64,000 nucleotides of DNA from Pyrodictiaceae archaeon. GTDB taxonomy: Archaea; Thermoproteota; Thermoprotei_A; Sulfolobales; Pyrodictiaceae. Below the pieces are notes generated by a model that did not search any database, was not told where the DNA came from, and saw only the letters and a list, made by a program, of their open reading frames with translations. The stretch spans positions 1 to 64,000 of the forward strand of contig JALVSY010000016.1 in NCBI GenBank assembly GCA_027036135.1. Direction: 5' to 3'. This document shows positions 37,771 to 45,609 of the stretch, piece by piece; positions within the stretch are counted from its first letter, which is position 1, and each line of letters opens with the position of its first letter. A program made the translations under genes and the position numbers.

Positions 37771-39164
37771 GCCGTACCCAGCCTCCGAGCCTTCTCAGCC
37801 AGCTCCTCGGCTAATTGTCTAGCTTTCTCCGGGGTCCTTGCCTCAACCATTATTCTAAGCACGGGTTCTGTACCGCTTGGCCTCACTAGGAACCAGTAGT
37901 CCTCCTCGTCGACGCGGATACCGTCAACTGTTACTACTCGTGCGCCCCTTGATTTATACTCGTTTATTAATGCCTTTACTACCTCTAGCGCCTTATTCCT
38001 AGGCATAGGTATCTTCGTCTTAACTGCATAGTATCTCGGGAGCTCGTTGAATAGTTCTGATGCAGTCTTCTTCTCACGGGCCATCATCTCAAGGAAAAGC
38101 GCGAGCGTCATGCCGCCATCGCGTGCCAGGAGGTGAGGAGGATATAGGAATCCACCATTCTCCTCAAACCCGGCAATGCCGCCATTCTCGAGCAGGCTAT
38201 AGGCTATGTTTATCGAGCCTACGGGGGTCCAACGAACCTCTACGCCAGCTTCTCTTAGATACTCTTCTACTAGCCGGCTACTAGAAACCGCTGTGTATAT
38301 AACTCTAGGCACATTTTGTGTCAGTTTGTGCTCAGCTATATACCTTGAGAGCAACGCTCCTGTACGATCCCCCCACCATACCTCGCCTTTCTCATCAATG
38401 AAGATGGCTCTGTCCCCGTCGCCGTCGTGTCCGACTCCTAGGTCTAGACCTAGCGCTTTAACCACGTTAGCTGCTTCTTTTAGCGAGCTAGGTGTAGGCT
38501 CGGGCTCTCGATAGGGCTGTGTCGATATGTTACAAGCCAGTGTGTAAGCTTTGACTCCGAGGATTCTTAGAATCTCTGGCGTTGTAAGTGAGGCGACGTT
38601 ATTGGTGCAGTCAACTAGTACGCGGAAGCCGCGAGAACGTATAAGGTTCTTATCAACTTTCTCAATTACTCCACGAATATAAGTGCCTAGTACCTCGTCG
38701 TCTATGCGTACTTTGTCGCGTATCCTTGTCCAAGGTGTTAGGCGGAAGCGTTCCTCGAAATATATTTGCTCAATCTTCTTCTCGGTCTCTCTATCAATCT
38801 CTATGCCCAGAGAACTTATCACCTTTATACCATTGTACTCCGGTGGATTATGGCTAGCAGTAACAATGACGCCAACATCGTAGCCACGTTCCTTTACAGC
38901 ATATTGTATAGCAGGAGTCGGTGCATACCCCTCTACCCCGGCCTTATAGACCTCAGCGCCGCCGGAGAGGAGACCAGCTATTACCGCGTTCATTATCATC
39001 TCGCCACCAGCCCTTCCATCGCGGCCTACTAGTACGCGAATACCCTCGCCATACTGTGAGGCGATTGCCATGCCTAACTTAAGGGCTAGAGTTGGTGTAA
39101 GCTCCTTGTTTAATATCCCGCGTACCCCGTCGGTTCCAAATAGCTTACCCAAGGATATATGCAC
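37767..39164 (-). CDS. glmM: Phosphoglucosamine mutase / phosphohexomutase
   Basis: A 465-residue alpha-D-phosphohexomutase. The phosphoserine loop TASHNPP has Ser near 104, the metal loop DGDGDR is at about 247-252, the sugar-binding FEENGG near 335 and the C-terminal RPSGTEP near 435. Substrate choice (glucosamine, glucose or mannose phosphate) cannot be read with certainty; GlmM is favoured by FGTDGVRG at the N-terminus. The ATG at 39164 or a TTG at 39152 are both plausible starts. Confidence 0.92.
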   Translation of the reverse strand: MHISLGKLFGTDGVRGILNKELTPTLALKLGMAIASQYGEGIRVLVGRDGRAGGEMIMNAVIAGLLSGGAEVYKAGVEGYAPTPAIQYAVKERGYDVGVIVTASHNPPEYNGIKVISSLGIEIDRETEKKIEQIYFEERFRLTPWTRIRDKVRIDDEVLGTYIRGVIEKVDKNLIRSRGFRVLVDCTNNVASLTTPEILRILGVKAYTLACNISTQPYREPEPTPSSLKEAANVVKALGLDLGVGHDGDGDRAIFIDEKGEVWWGDRTGALLSRYIAEHKLTQNVPRVIYTAVSSSRLVEEYLREAGVEVRWTPVGSINIAYSLLENGGIAGFEENGGFLYPPHLLARDGGMTLALFLEMMAREKKTASELFNELPRYYAVKTKIPMPRNKALEVVKALINEYKSRGARVVTVDGIRVDEEDYWFLVRPSGTEPVLRIMVEARTPEKARQLAEELAEKARRLGTA

Positions 39165-39244
39165 CCAGGTAGATGTTTAGTAGACCAGCCACCTATACTT
39201 GGAAATACTGCTGTAAAGTAAAAGAGTTCCCCTTCACCCTCTCT

Positions 39245-40306
39245 ATGGCTCTATCTTGGCGAGCATTGTTGGGGTTCCTCGAGAACATCTATGGGCGTAG
39301 TCCCCGCTGTGTACTAGTATTATCAACTGGTGGCGGAGGGGATGTAGCAACAGCTCTTCTCTATGCGAGGATGGCTTCCTTGGAGAATGCTAGGGCAGTG
39401 ATACTGGCTCTCCCCTGGGAGCGATATGTTAAGGATCCTTGTCCCGGGCCAATCGAGTTCAACTCATTAATAGGAGTAGAGATGCTGAGCTACACCGCGC
39501 TGGCTAGGTATGAGTGCTTAGCGGAGCGCTGCGCACGAGTCTTTACGCCAACCGTGTGCAAGGCAGCTAGGCTCAGCGCTGCGGCAATTCCCGTCTATAT
39601 ACTCGATGGCTGGGGCGGCGAACTCGGTATACGTAGGGGTATAGAAGAGGTAGCCGGTATCCATGGATGTGAAGCAATACTAGCAGTTGATGTTGGAGGA
39701 GACGTACTAGCCCAGGGATGCGAGGAGAACCTATGGAGTCCTCTTGGCGATTCCCTAGGTCTTGCAGCAGCCGTGAGTACAGGGCTTGATACCAAGCTCT
39801 TGGTTCAAGGTCTTGGCGCTGATGGGGAGCTTAGTGAGGAAGAACTCTTACGTATAATAGCTGGCTTAGCACGGCGAGGTGCACTTGTATGGAGTAGGGG
39901 TATTAATAGAAAGGAGCTACAAGTGCTAGAAGAGATAACGAGTTATATCCATACAGAAGCTGGGCGAATACCTATTCTAGGCTTTCGTGGCTACTTCGGT
40001 GAGCACCGTATACGCGGCGGTACTCGTAGTGTTAGCGTGGATATCTATAAGACATGTGCAGTTATACTTGAGGCCGAGCCTGTCTACGAGCTCTCTTTAC
40101 CAGCACGCTTGGTTAGAAATACTGCTAGTCTTGAGGAAGCGCATCGTCGTCTAAACGATGCAGGCATATATACAGAGCTAGACCTCGAAATCGACCTGCA
40201 CAAGATAATAGAGCTTGACGAGCTATCTCCAGGCAAGGTAATAGAGGTAAGAAGGAATGGTAGAGCTAGGCTACCCCCGTGCAAGAATACTATTAACAAA
40301 CGATGA
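39245..40306 (+). CDS. DUF1152 protein
   Basis: A DUF1152-family protein, about 353 residues from ATG 39245 (MALSWRALLGFL). Its conserved opening is VLVLSTGGGGDVATALL, a nucleotide-binding-like glycine loop, followed by SWRVILALPWERYVKDPCPGP-type sequence and ILDGWGGELGIRRGI. An in-frame ATG at 39173 would add 24 atypical residues. Function is unknown. It overlaps surE by 50 bp. Confidence 0.85.
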   Translation: MALSWRALLGFLENIYGRSPRCVLVLSTGGGGDVATALLYARMASLENARAVILALPWERYVKDPCPGPIEFNSLIGVEMLSYTALARYECLAERCARVFTPTVCKAARLSAAAIPVYILDGWGGELGIRRGIEEVAGIHGCEAILAVDVGGDVLAQGCEENLWSPLGDSLGLAAAVSTGLDTKLLVQGLGADGELSEEELLRIIAGLARRGALVWSRGINRKELQVLEEITSYIHTEAGRIPILGFRGYFGEHRIRGGTRSVSVDIYKTCAVILEAEPVYELSLPARLVRNTASLEEAHRRLNDAGIYTELDLEIDLHKIIELDELSPGKVIEVRRNGRARLPPCKNTINKR

Positions 40307-41084
40307 TGGAGCTGATAGCCCGGGGCTCCGCCTACTATACGAGGCTGTGCATGATCTAGGAGAAGTAAAGATAATTGTGCCCGAGGCCTCGCGGAGCGCT
40401 TGTGGACATGGAATGACGCTTCATAAACCCATCAGAGCGAGACGAGTAACTCTTTGGGGAAACATAGATGCGCTAGTAATTGATGGCTTACCAGCCGATG
40501 TGGTCTACATAGCGCTCAGCGAGAGCAAACCTAGCATAGTTCTTTCGGGAGTAAATATGGGGGATAATACTAGCCTGCAATCCATACTAGCGTCGGCAAC
40601 AATAGGTGCTATTATACATGCAGCGCTGAACGATGTCCCTGGGATAGCATTCTCGGCAGACACCAGGAGCGTGGAAGATTTTGAACTACTCGTGAAGAAC
40701 CATGGCAATTTCATTAAGAAGATTATACGTGGCTTAGTAAGCCTCGTGTTCAGTAAGGAGTTACCTCACCAAGTTAAAGCTCTCAGCGTTAACTTTCCAC
40801 GCTCTATAAGAGCAAGAGAGATAGCTATTGCTAGGCCAGCGAAGCTACGCTTCAAGCAACTAGCTAAGCCCGTAAAAAGTACAAATAATGAAACTTATTA
40901 CAGGATAATCGGTATTCCAGTTAGCACTCAGGGAGACAATGATGTGGCAACGCTTCTCGAAGGAAGAGTAGTTATTACACCAATCTGTATAGAGAGCTTA
41001 TTCTTCTGTGACTCCAATCTATACATGCATTTAGTCAAACTGATCAGAGACCGTGCTCTCTCAACGAGCCAAGTCTTTAACTAG
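40257..41084 (+). CDS. surE: 5'-nucleotidase SurE
   Basis: Divalent-metal 5'/3'-nucleotidase (275 residues) that dephosphorylates nucleoside monophosphates. Signature is ILLTNDDGADSPGLR (about 11-25), then PEASRSACGHGMTLH and LSGVNMGDN. ATG 40257 makes a 50-bp overlap with the DUF1152 gene. The C-terminal part contains VSTQGDNDVATLLEGRVVITPI, as in the family. Confidence 0.95.
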   Translation: MVELGYPRARILLTNDDGADSPGLRLLYEAVHDLGEVKIIVPEASRSACGHGMTLHKPIRARRVTLWGNIDALVIDGLPADVVYIALSESKPSIVLSGVNMGDNTSLQSILASATIGAIIHAALNDVPGIAFSADTRSVEDFELLVKNHGNFIKKIIRGLVSLVFSKELPHQVKALSVNFPRSIRAREIAIARPAKLRFKQLAKPVKSTNNETYYRIIGIPVSTQGDNDVATLLEGRVVITPICIESLFFCDSNLYMHLVKLIRDRALSTSQVFN

Positions 41085-41104
41085 GAGCGATGCGGTCAAT
41101 GATT

Positions 41105-41183
41105 ACTAGGGGTGGTGGCCCGGCGGACGAGATGAGCCCCGGTCTCGGGGCGATATGGCGCCGGGTCCGACCTCGGGTACACA
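41105..41183 (+). ncRNA. GC-rich structured RNA candidate (H/ACA-like)
   Basis: An intergenic segment far richer in G+C than its surroundings. A 7-bp stem CCCGGCG/CGCCGGG (41120-41126 with 41159-41165) encloses an apical 6-bp stem GCCCCG/CGGGGC (41136-41141 with 41146-41151) flanked by GA on both strands (41134-41135 and 41152-41153), as in a kink-turn. An ACA (41179-41181) lies 13 bases past the main stem, and a weaker lower stem ACTAGGGG/CCTCGGGT (41105-41112, 41171-41178) closes it. This is the layout of a one-hairpin archaeal H/ACA guide, but the pocket is not ideal. Confidence 0.4.
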
Positions 41184-41227
41184 TCCGGTCTCAGTTAACA
41201 AGGGAAGATCCCCGAGGAGCATGATTA

Positions 41228-41443
41228 TTGTCGCGTTGCTCTATAATTGCTAAGGATATAAGGATACTAAAGCAGCTCGATCTAGATGAATGTAGCGACG
41301 TCTGCCCAGTGGAGGCGCTAATAGTGACTAGTGATGGCGTCAGAGCCGAGCCGTCAAGGTGTCTTGTCTGCCTAGCTTGTATGGCTCTCTGCGGCCCCGA
41401 TAAAGTTATGATTATTAGTGACTGGGTATGTACAGAATCGTGA
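41228..41443 (+). CDS. Small [4Fe-4S] ferredoxin-like protein
   Basis: A 71-residue protein with one complete cluster pattern, CLVCLACMALCGP (C-x2-C-x2-C-x3-C), and an earlier CSDVCP that could supply the remaining ligand pair of a second, incomplete site. Electron transfer or a structural cluster. TTG start at 41228. It is followed 31 bp later by the degenerate amidohydrolase. Confidence 0.7.
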   Translation: MSRCSIIAKDIRILKQLDLDECSDVCPVEALIVTSDGVRAEPSRCLVCLACMALCGPDKVMIISDWVCTES

Positions 41444-41474
41444 AACAAAAGAGTGCCTTCTCGGCTCATTAACA

Positions 41475-42512
41475 ATGATCGCGGTTGCGAGGAGCGAGGC
41501 ACGTATGGGTATAGCCACTCTCTTTGTTGACGTATACATAGTTAATAGTAACGGTAGCATAATCGGGCCTGGCTACGTAAGGGTATCAGATGGTGTTATC
41601 AGTCATATCGGTATTGGCGAGCCACCGGAGGAGGCGCAACTAGCCGAGCTTGTCCTAGGCGGTCGCGGGAGATTACTTTATCCTGGTTTTGGCGCGGCCC
41701 TTGTCTATCCCGAAACTTATATACTCAGAGACTATATAAATGGGGATGGCCTGCCTGATAAGAGTATACTAGAATGCATTAAGGAGATGAATGAAGAAGA
41801 GGCTTACTATTCATCACTTATGGCTTTCTATGAGATGAGTCTAGCCGGGTATACACGAGTAACTGCGCTAAGTCCTCACCCGAGTGCCGTGGCGCGTGCT
41901 CTAAAGGAAGCTGGGCTGGTTGGCGCAGTCCTAGCACTAGTAGAGGATGCTAGCAAGCTGAAAGACTTTTCAGGGCTAAAGCGGGACATGGGTAACGAGG
42001 TTGTCCTCGGAGCTGCTATCACTAGGCCAGTGTCTAGCGAGGTTCTCATAGAGGGCATTAGGTGCATAGTAGAAGATAAGTGTAATATTTATTGTAATGA
42101 CAGAATCATAGTGCCTTTTGGATGCGAGGGAGAAGGTATTATTGCACCCGTTTACCCTTTTGTTACACCCTCGCAAATTATGCAAAAATATCGTGCCCAG
42201 GGCCTCTTGTCACTAATCAGGGACGCGCATAGACTAATTAGTAAGGATTATGCTCCCCTAGACAAGGGAGCAAGGGCACATATAGCTGTCTACGATGTAA
42301 GTGAGCCTCCCTCCTGGATAGGGCCCTTAGAACTAGCATCGCCCTACATGTTGACCCCACTTGCAAGAGCCGAGACACTGGTATCTGAGGGCCGGTTAGT
42401 AATTGATGGTGGTGAACACTTATTCCTCGGCCCGGAGGCTTCTGAGAAAGCAATGGAGGTTCTTGGGGATGTGAGGCGCAGGTGTAGTAAGCGTTTGAAC
42501 AAGGTTTGGTGA
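41475..42512 (+). CDS. Amidohydrolase-like protein lacking metal ligands
   Basis: A 345-residue protein with the beginning of an amidohydrolase: VDVYIVNSNGSIIGPGYVRV, VSDGVISHIG and RLLYPGFGAALVYPET, where PGF-x-x-x-H-x-H should supply the first metal ligands; here that stretch reads PGFGAALVYPE, with no His. The later histidines and the terminal Asp of the family are also not evident. It may be a binding or regulatory protein descended from an enzyme. An in-frame start at 41418 would overlap the ferredoxin gene. Confidence 0.6.
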   Translation: MIAVARSEARMGIATLFVDVYIVNSNGSIIGPGYVRVSDGVISHIGIGEPPEEAQLAELVLGGRGRLLYPGFGAALVYPETYILRDYINGDGLPDKSILECIKEMNEEEAYYSSLMAFYEMSLAGYTRVTALSPHPSAVARALKEAGLVGAVLALVEDASKLKDFSGLKRDMGNEVVLGAAITRPVSSEVLIEGIRCIVEDKCNIYCNDRIIVPFGCEGEGIIAPVYPFVTPSQIMQKYRAQGLLSLIRDAHRLISKDYAPLDKGARAHIAVYDVSEPPSWIGPLELASPYMLTPLARAETLVSEGRLVIDGGEHLFLGPEASEKAMEVLGDVRRRCSKRLNKVW

Positions 42513-42553
42513 AGCGGTCTTATTAAAAATAATAGGCGGTCCGGGGGCGGTTC

Positions 42554-42949
42554 CTATTCCAGGTTTCTCGAAGTCACGCCTCTCTCTATCCGCCTAGCTC
42601 TGAGGGCCTTCACTATATAGTTGAAGGCGCTGTCGGGATCGGTGTGCTTGCCGCAGCTATAGACATCAACTGTAGCGAAGCGGTACTCTGGCCAAGTGTG
42701 AATAGTTATATGGCTCTCAAGGACTATTGCTACTACGCTAACACCTTCTCCTATCTTCCAGCTCTTAACATCTAGCAAGGTCATGTTTCCTATATTTGCT
42801 GCCTCAATAACTATCTCTCTAAGCTTCTCCTCGTCTCTAAGGATATTAGAGTCACACTCGTAAAGATTACCGTAAACATGGCGACCGTATACCTTTGGCT
42901 CCCTGCTTAGCGCCAAAGTCTCCATGTTTCTTAGTGTCGCTGCTTCCAT
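42554..42949 (-). CDS. speD: SpeD-type pyruvoyl decarboxylase (S-adenosylmethionine or arginine)
   Basis: A 131-residue proenzyme that self-cleaves at a Glu-Ser bond to make the pyruvoyl cofactor: [12 protein letters not shown] holds the site (Glu-Ser-His). [15 protein letters not shown] and VDVYSCG are conserved. In Crenarchaeota one SpeD paralogue decarboxylates S-adenosylmethionine and another arginine; the [13 protein letters not shown] start could be either. It feeds polyamine synthesis. A ribosome-binding site GGAGGTGG is directly upstream. Confidence 0.9.
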   Translation of the reverse strand: MEAATLRNMETLALSREPKVYGRHVYGNLYECDSNILRDEEKLREIVIEAANIGNMTLLDVKSWKIGEGVSVVAIVLESHITIHTWPEYRFATVDVYSCGKHTDPDSAFNYIVKALRARRIERGVTSRNLE

Positions 42950-42976
42950 AGAACCACCTCCGCTTTTAGGGGGGTC

Positions 42977-42986
42977 ATATTTATAG
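42977..42986 (-). promoter_or_regulatory. TATA box of speD
   Basis: On the minus strand this reads CTATAAATAT, 28-37 bp before the ATG at 42949. The predicted transcript starts only a few bases before GGAGGTGG, so the leader is very short. Confidence 0.6.
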
Positions 42987-43232
42987 CCTTTAAGAGTTAC
43001 CCCCGGGGTCTTGAAGAACTCATATTGCTAAATTTATTGCTAGGAAGTACCAGATTCCCTGCTCAGCACTAGATATTGTTCATTACTCTTTCTCGAAGAG
43101 GGTGAAGCCTTATAATCCTCAGGCAATGTAGTTGCAGAGACCTCTACGAGGCTCTCGGGGATAGCTCTAATTATGTTTAGGAAACATTAACCCGTTCTAG
43201 CTCGGAGCCTTGTCTGGGCGGGGACGATACTT
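42987..43232. other. Intergenic stretch between speD and the phosphorylase gene
   Basis: Nothing coding is visible. A TATA-like GCCTTATAATCC near 43108-43120 on the plus strand may be the promoter of the nucleoside phosphorylase, implying a leader near 90 bases. No tRNA or box C/D pair found. Confidence 0.35.
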
Positions 43233-44021
43233 ATGCAAATATTTACGAAGACGAGCAAAGGCGATGTATCAAGCCATGCTCTTGTAACGAGCCTTGAGGA
43301 GGTCTATGAGGGAGCCCTTAGTTACTTAAACGATGTTGTTGAGCGCACTGGTAGGCCCGGGTTCCGAGTAGCTACTGGTGATTTCCATAAGTCACGTATA
43401 ACGGTGGTCCTTCACCCTATTGGGCCCTCGGCGCTCGCTATATTGCTTGAGGAGCTAGCCCGGCTGGGTACTGATGTTGTGTTGTATCTTGATACTGCTA
43501 CGGCTCTGCTACCAAGGATAGAGATAGGTAGTGTGATTCTCGCTACTGGCGCTATAAAGGGGGATGGAGTCTCTAAGGCGTATGCGCCCTTAGAGGTACC
43601 CGCGATACCGAGCCATGAACTCTTCCACCATGTACAGCAATCGCTTGAGATACACGATGTCAAGACGTTTACGGGAATTGTATGGAGCGTGGACACGTTC
43701 TACCTAAATGGCGGCTTCATGGAGAACTATATAAAGACGTATAGCAGGATAGCAGCGGCAATGGATATGGGCACAGCCACATTATTCACCGTATCCATGG
43801 TTCGGAAGCTTCACGCAGCATCAGTACTAGTAGTTGAGTCAAGCGTGCCTAAAGGCGTTGAGCGTGGAGCTCTCTACTCCGAGGAAGAGACCTATGAATC
43901 ACTTCACAAAAAAGTATTTGATACAATTGATCGCCTAATAAAGCCATTATTAGAGGCACTCGCTCTTCACATGGAGCACGTAAAGGTCTCCAGGCCAGCT
44001 ACTGTGGTAGAGCCAGCCTAG
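43233..44021 (+). CDS. Nucleoside phosphorylase family protein
   Basis: A 262-residue purine-nucleoside/uridine phosphorylase-like protein: VVLHPIGPSALAILLEELARLG, IGSVILATGAIKGDGVSKAYAP and, in the base-binding region, MDMGTATLFTVSMV where active members have an M-E-T-A-A-L-F motif. The Glu of that motif is Asp here, so substrate or activity may differ. It acts in nucleoside salvage if functional. ATG 43233. Confidence 0.85.
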   Translation: MQIFTKTSKGDVSSHALVTSLEEVYEGALSYLNDVVERTGRPGFRVATGDFHKSRITVVLHPIGPSALAILLEELARLGTDVVLYLDTATALLPRIEIGSVILATGAIKGDGVSKAYAPLEVPAIPSHELFHHVQQSLEIHDVKTFTGIVWSVDTFYLNGGFMENYIKTYSRIAAAMDMGTATLFTVSMVRKLHAASVLVVESSVPKGVERGALYSEEETYESLHKKVFDTIDRLIKPLLEALALHMEHVKVSRPATVVEPA

Positions 44022-44056
44022 TAGCACCTAATGATCTATTAGTAAGGTGAGTAACC

Positions 44057-44284
44057 ATGGCTAGGGATAATGTTTTTCGCCTAATAGACGAGAGCATGAG
44101 TATCCTAGACTACATAGAGAGGGAGGTAGGAGAAATAGCTAAGAGCAGTTCACGAGACGAGCCGCCAAGCAAGGGCACCGTCTATTCTTTGTACAGCCTG
44201 GTCGTTAGGCTCAGAGATAAGATATCGGAGCTAAGAGCAGAGATATACAGGGACTACACAGAGTCTAAGTGCAGCAACGACTGA
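44057..44284 (+). CDS. Small hypothetical protein, helical
   Basis: A 75-residue acidic helical protein that I do not recognise. It has no cysteine pair or HTH; residues 5-35 and 45-68 read as two helices, the second with a heptad (LVVRLRDKISELRAEI). ATG 44057 has AAGGTGA six bases upstream, which supports translation. It is followed 12 bp later by a membrane-protein gene and is likely cotranscribed. Confidence 0.6.
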   Translation: MARDNVFRLIDESMSILDYIEREVGEIAKSSSRDEPPSKGTVYSLYSLVVRLRDKISELRAEIYRDYTESKCSND

Positions 44285-44296
44285 GGCATAAAAGCC

Positions 44297-44959
44297 GTGA
44301 AAGGCACTCCTAAGAAACCCCTATATATAGGCCGTTCAATCTCTAATGCAGCTAGTTTCATTGCTGCCCTTCTCTTCGTACTCATAGTATTCTACTTATA
44401 CTCCTACGGCGGAGAAAAGGGCATCGCCCCGCTCTTATCCCTATGGATTATATACTCGGGAATTGTTGCCTCTTCCATTTACCCGCTCATAAAGTCCTAC
44501 TACTCTGCAACACTAATGCTTATCCATGAATACAAAGTAGGATTGACACGGCCACCTTTCAAACCTCTTAGCGCTATAGCAGTTGTTCTCGCCGCTCCAT
44601 TCACAGCCCCCCTAGTTATTGCCTCTATGAATCATTGGTTGCTTAACGTAATAGAAAGGATCGCTGCGAGAACAAGTATAAGCGTAGAGGAAGTGGCGAG
44701 GGAACTACCTGCATCAATTACCTCGCTAAAACCCTTCGTAATTAGTACAGCTATCCCGATTCTCCAGCCAATAGCGCTGCTCTACTCCTGGCGACAGTTC
44801 CAGTTAGCTCTCTGCGGGCTCTTGAGAGTCCTTACCCGTAAAGGTCTTTGGGACAAGCCATGCACGCCTGATTTCATAGAAATAATGATCTGGGCCCAAC
44901 CTAACAACCTGGCCCTCAACTCTAAGCTCCTCTCTGAAAAGTGGAGCATCAAGGACTAA
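44297..44959 (+). CDS. Hypothetical membrane protein
   Basis: A 220-residue protein with four or five membrane segments (about 15-35, 42-65, 90-110, 145-165 and possibly 172-190). No family recognised. GTG start at 44297. Its last 156 bp lie opposite the end of the convergent Dph6 gene, an unusually deep tail overlap, so either its C-terminus or that of Dph6 is coding on both strands. Confidence 0.6.
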   Translation: MKGTPKKPLYIGRSISNAASFIAALLFVLIVFYLYSYGGEKGIAPLLSLWIIYSGIVASSIYPLIKSYYSATLMLIHEYKVGLTRPPFKPLSAIAVVLAAPFTAPLVIASMNHWLLNVIERIAARTSISVEEVARELPASITSLKPFVISTAIPILQPIALLYSWRQFQLALCGLLRVLTRKGLWDKPCTPDFIEIMIWAQPNNLALNSKLLSEKWSIKD

Positions 44960-45517
44960 GGTCTCGGCTTCCCCCCCTTCAAAGGCCGGATTGAATCCGT
45001 AGCGCTTGGCACGAGTTATTATATCCTCGACCAAGTCCTTGTCAAGGACTCGGCCAACAATCCAGCTCGGTAAGCCATACGCTTGCACGCTAACCACCAT
45101 TACCTTGAAATCATCTCTCACAAGGCTCCTCATATACTCCTCTTGGTCGATGCGCCAGAGAGGAGTAAATATCCTCAGCCCAACCTCCTCGGCCGCGGAA
45201 GCAAACCTAAGCCTCTGACAATCACTAAGCAACGCACCCGATACAACTGCTTCACAGCCACGAAGCCGTGCTTCTCTAAACACATTTACAAGTGCAGCCT
45301 CCTCGTCTCTCCCCGCTCGGAGCCTTACGAGTCTTAGCCGAAGCGCTTGCGCCTGTAGCTCCACTAGCCCCGTATACGGGTAATGGAATAACAAGCTATC
45401 CCAGCCACGAGACGGCTCAAGTGTTAGTGCGCAGCAAAGCCTAAACCCATGGAGAACAGCCCAGTGCAATGCATACATGCTATCCTTGCCACCGCTTAGC
45501 ATAGGGCAGGCAATCAT
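44804..45517 (-). CDS. dph6: Diphthine-ammonia ligase-like PP-loop ATPase
   Basis: An ATP-PPase (237 residues) related to Dph6, which amidates diphthine on aEF2. The PP-loop SGGKDS is at residues 9-14, and the family motif FNPAFEGGEAETLVLDAPLF lies at about 180-200. Cys residues in the N-terminal third are spread and not in a clear cluster. The 3' end overlaps the convergent membrane gene. Diphthamide formation is the likely but not proved role. Confidence 0.88.
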   Translation of the reverse strand: MIACPMLSGGKDSMYALHWAVLHGFRLCCALTLEPSRGWDSLLFHYPYTGLVELQAQALRLRLVRLRAGRDEEAALVNVFREARLRGCEAVVSGALLSDCQRLRFASAAEEVGLRIFTPLWRIDQEEYMRSLVRDDFKVMVVSVQAYGLPSWIVGRVLDKDLVEDIITRAKRYGFNPAFEGGEAETLVLDAPLFREELRVEGQVVRLGPDHYFYEIRRAWLVPKTFTGKDSQEPAES

Positions 45518-45609
45518 CCTTACCAGCCACTCAGTGCCACGAGGCCTCTCGCTCCTCGTGGCTGTTATCTATCCACCCCCTTTCTAGAACATTTGTAGGG
45601 TAGTAGAGG

